This document shows, piece after piece, positions 32,343 to 32,360 of a stretch of 32,360 nt of DNA. The stretch comes from Clostridia bacterium (GTDB lineage Bacteria > Bacillota > Clostridia > TANB77 > CAG-508): NCBI GenBank assembly GCA_017937285.1, contig JAGBDU010000018.1:1-32360 (forward strand). The letters are read 5' to 3'. The notes under the pieces are model-generated. The model had not been told where the DNA came from and made no database searches. It saw only the letters and a list, made by a program, of their open reading frames with translations. Each line of letters begins with the position of its first letter. Position 1 is the first letter of the stretch. A program made the translations under genes and the position numbers.

Positions 32343-32360
32343 GTCACCATTCACACTAAA
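32343..32360 (+). mobile_element. possible start of another MITE-like end, cut by the window edge
   Basis: GTCACCATTCACACTAAA matches the end sequence GTTACAATTCACAGCTAAA at most positions. The copy would continue beyond the window, so the call rests on 18 bases. Confidence 0.35.

Overview
This is an AT-rich, mostly rightward-coding stretch of core chromosome from a low-GC, endospore-forming Firmicute. The evidence for a member of the Clostridia is SpoIIE, HrcA with a CIRCE operator, lysine- and isoleucine-rich proteins, strong GGAGG ribosome binding sites, frequent TTG/GTG starts and the gene order. The species cannot be named from the sequence.

Layout. 1-290: a 5S rRNA gene and its trailing hairpin. 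291-884: a flavin-reductase-fold protein. 881-4757: the rpmG-secE-nusG-rplK-rplA and rplJ-rplL translation/transcription cluster, with an L10 leader and attenuator before rplJ. 4871-8754: plsX, acpP, rnc and an Elp3-like radical SAM gene, with a 223-bp MITE-like element between plsX and acpP. 8776-11110: a YitT-family membrane protein, a DacF-type D,D-carboxypeptidase and a convergent candidate small RNA. 11166-15146: priA-def-fmt. 15147-15734: a gene-poor gap that holds a convergent small-RNA/small-peptide locus. 15654-20659: hrcA-grpE-dnaK, then dnaJ beyond a terminator and a REP-like inverted repeat. 20695-21034: an isolated 69-residue membrane protein with a consensus promoter. 21104-26627: DUF4321-radC-mreBCD-mrdA for rod shape. 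26628-27890: MITE-like copy, long palindrome and three small leftward genes. 28162-31855: spoIIE and a membrane-anchored Ig-like protein. 31918-32360: a 40-residue Cys/Gly-rich protein and a hairpin-rich end.

The most interesting locus is 15242-15585. A rightward RNA of about 84 nt and a leftward mRNA encoding a 29-residue peptide converge, each with its own promoter and intrinsic terminator. Their terminator loops are exact 7-nt complements (CGGUGAA and UUCACCG). A second imperfect direct repeat makes the small RNA complementary to the mRNA start region. This is the logic of the pAD1 par (Fst) type I toxin-antitoxin family, but the peptide lacks the usual Fst residues and there are two terminators instead of one shared one.

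A second notable observation is a family of transposase-less elements with GTTAC ends. Two copies (223 bp and 72 bp) are each flanked by a perfect 8-bp target duplication, and partial copies lie elsewhere in the window. A separate GGGGACGGTTCT repeat family interrupts the heat-shock region. Most other genes are conserved housekeeping genes.
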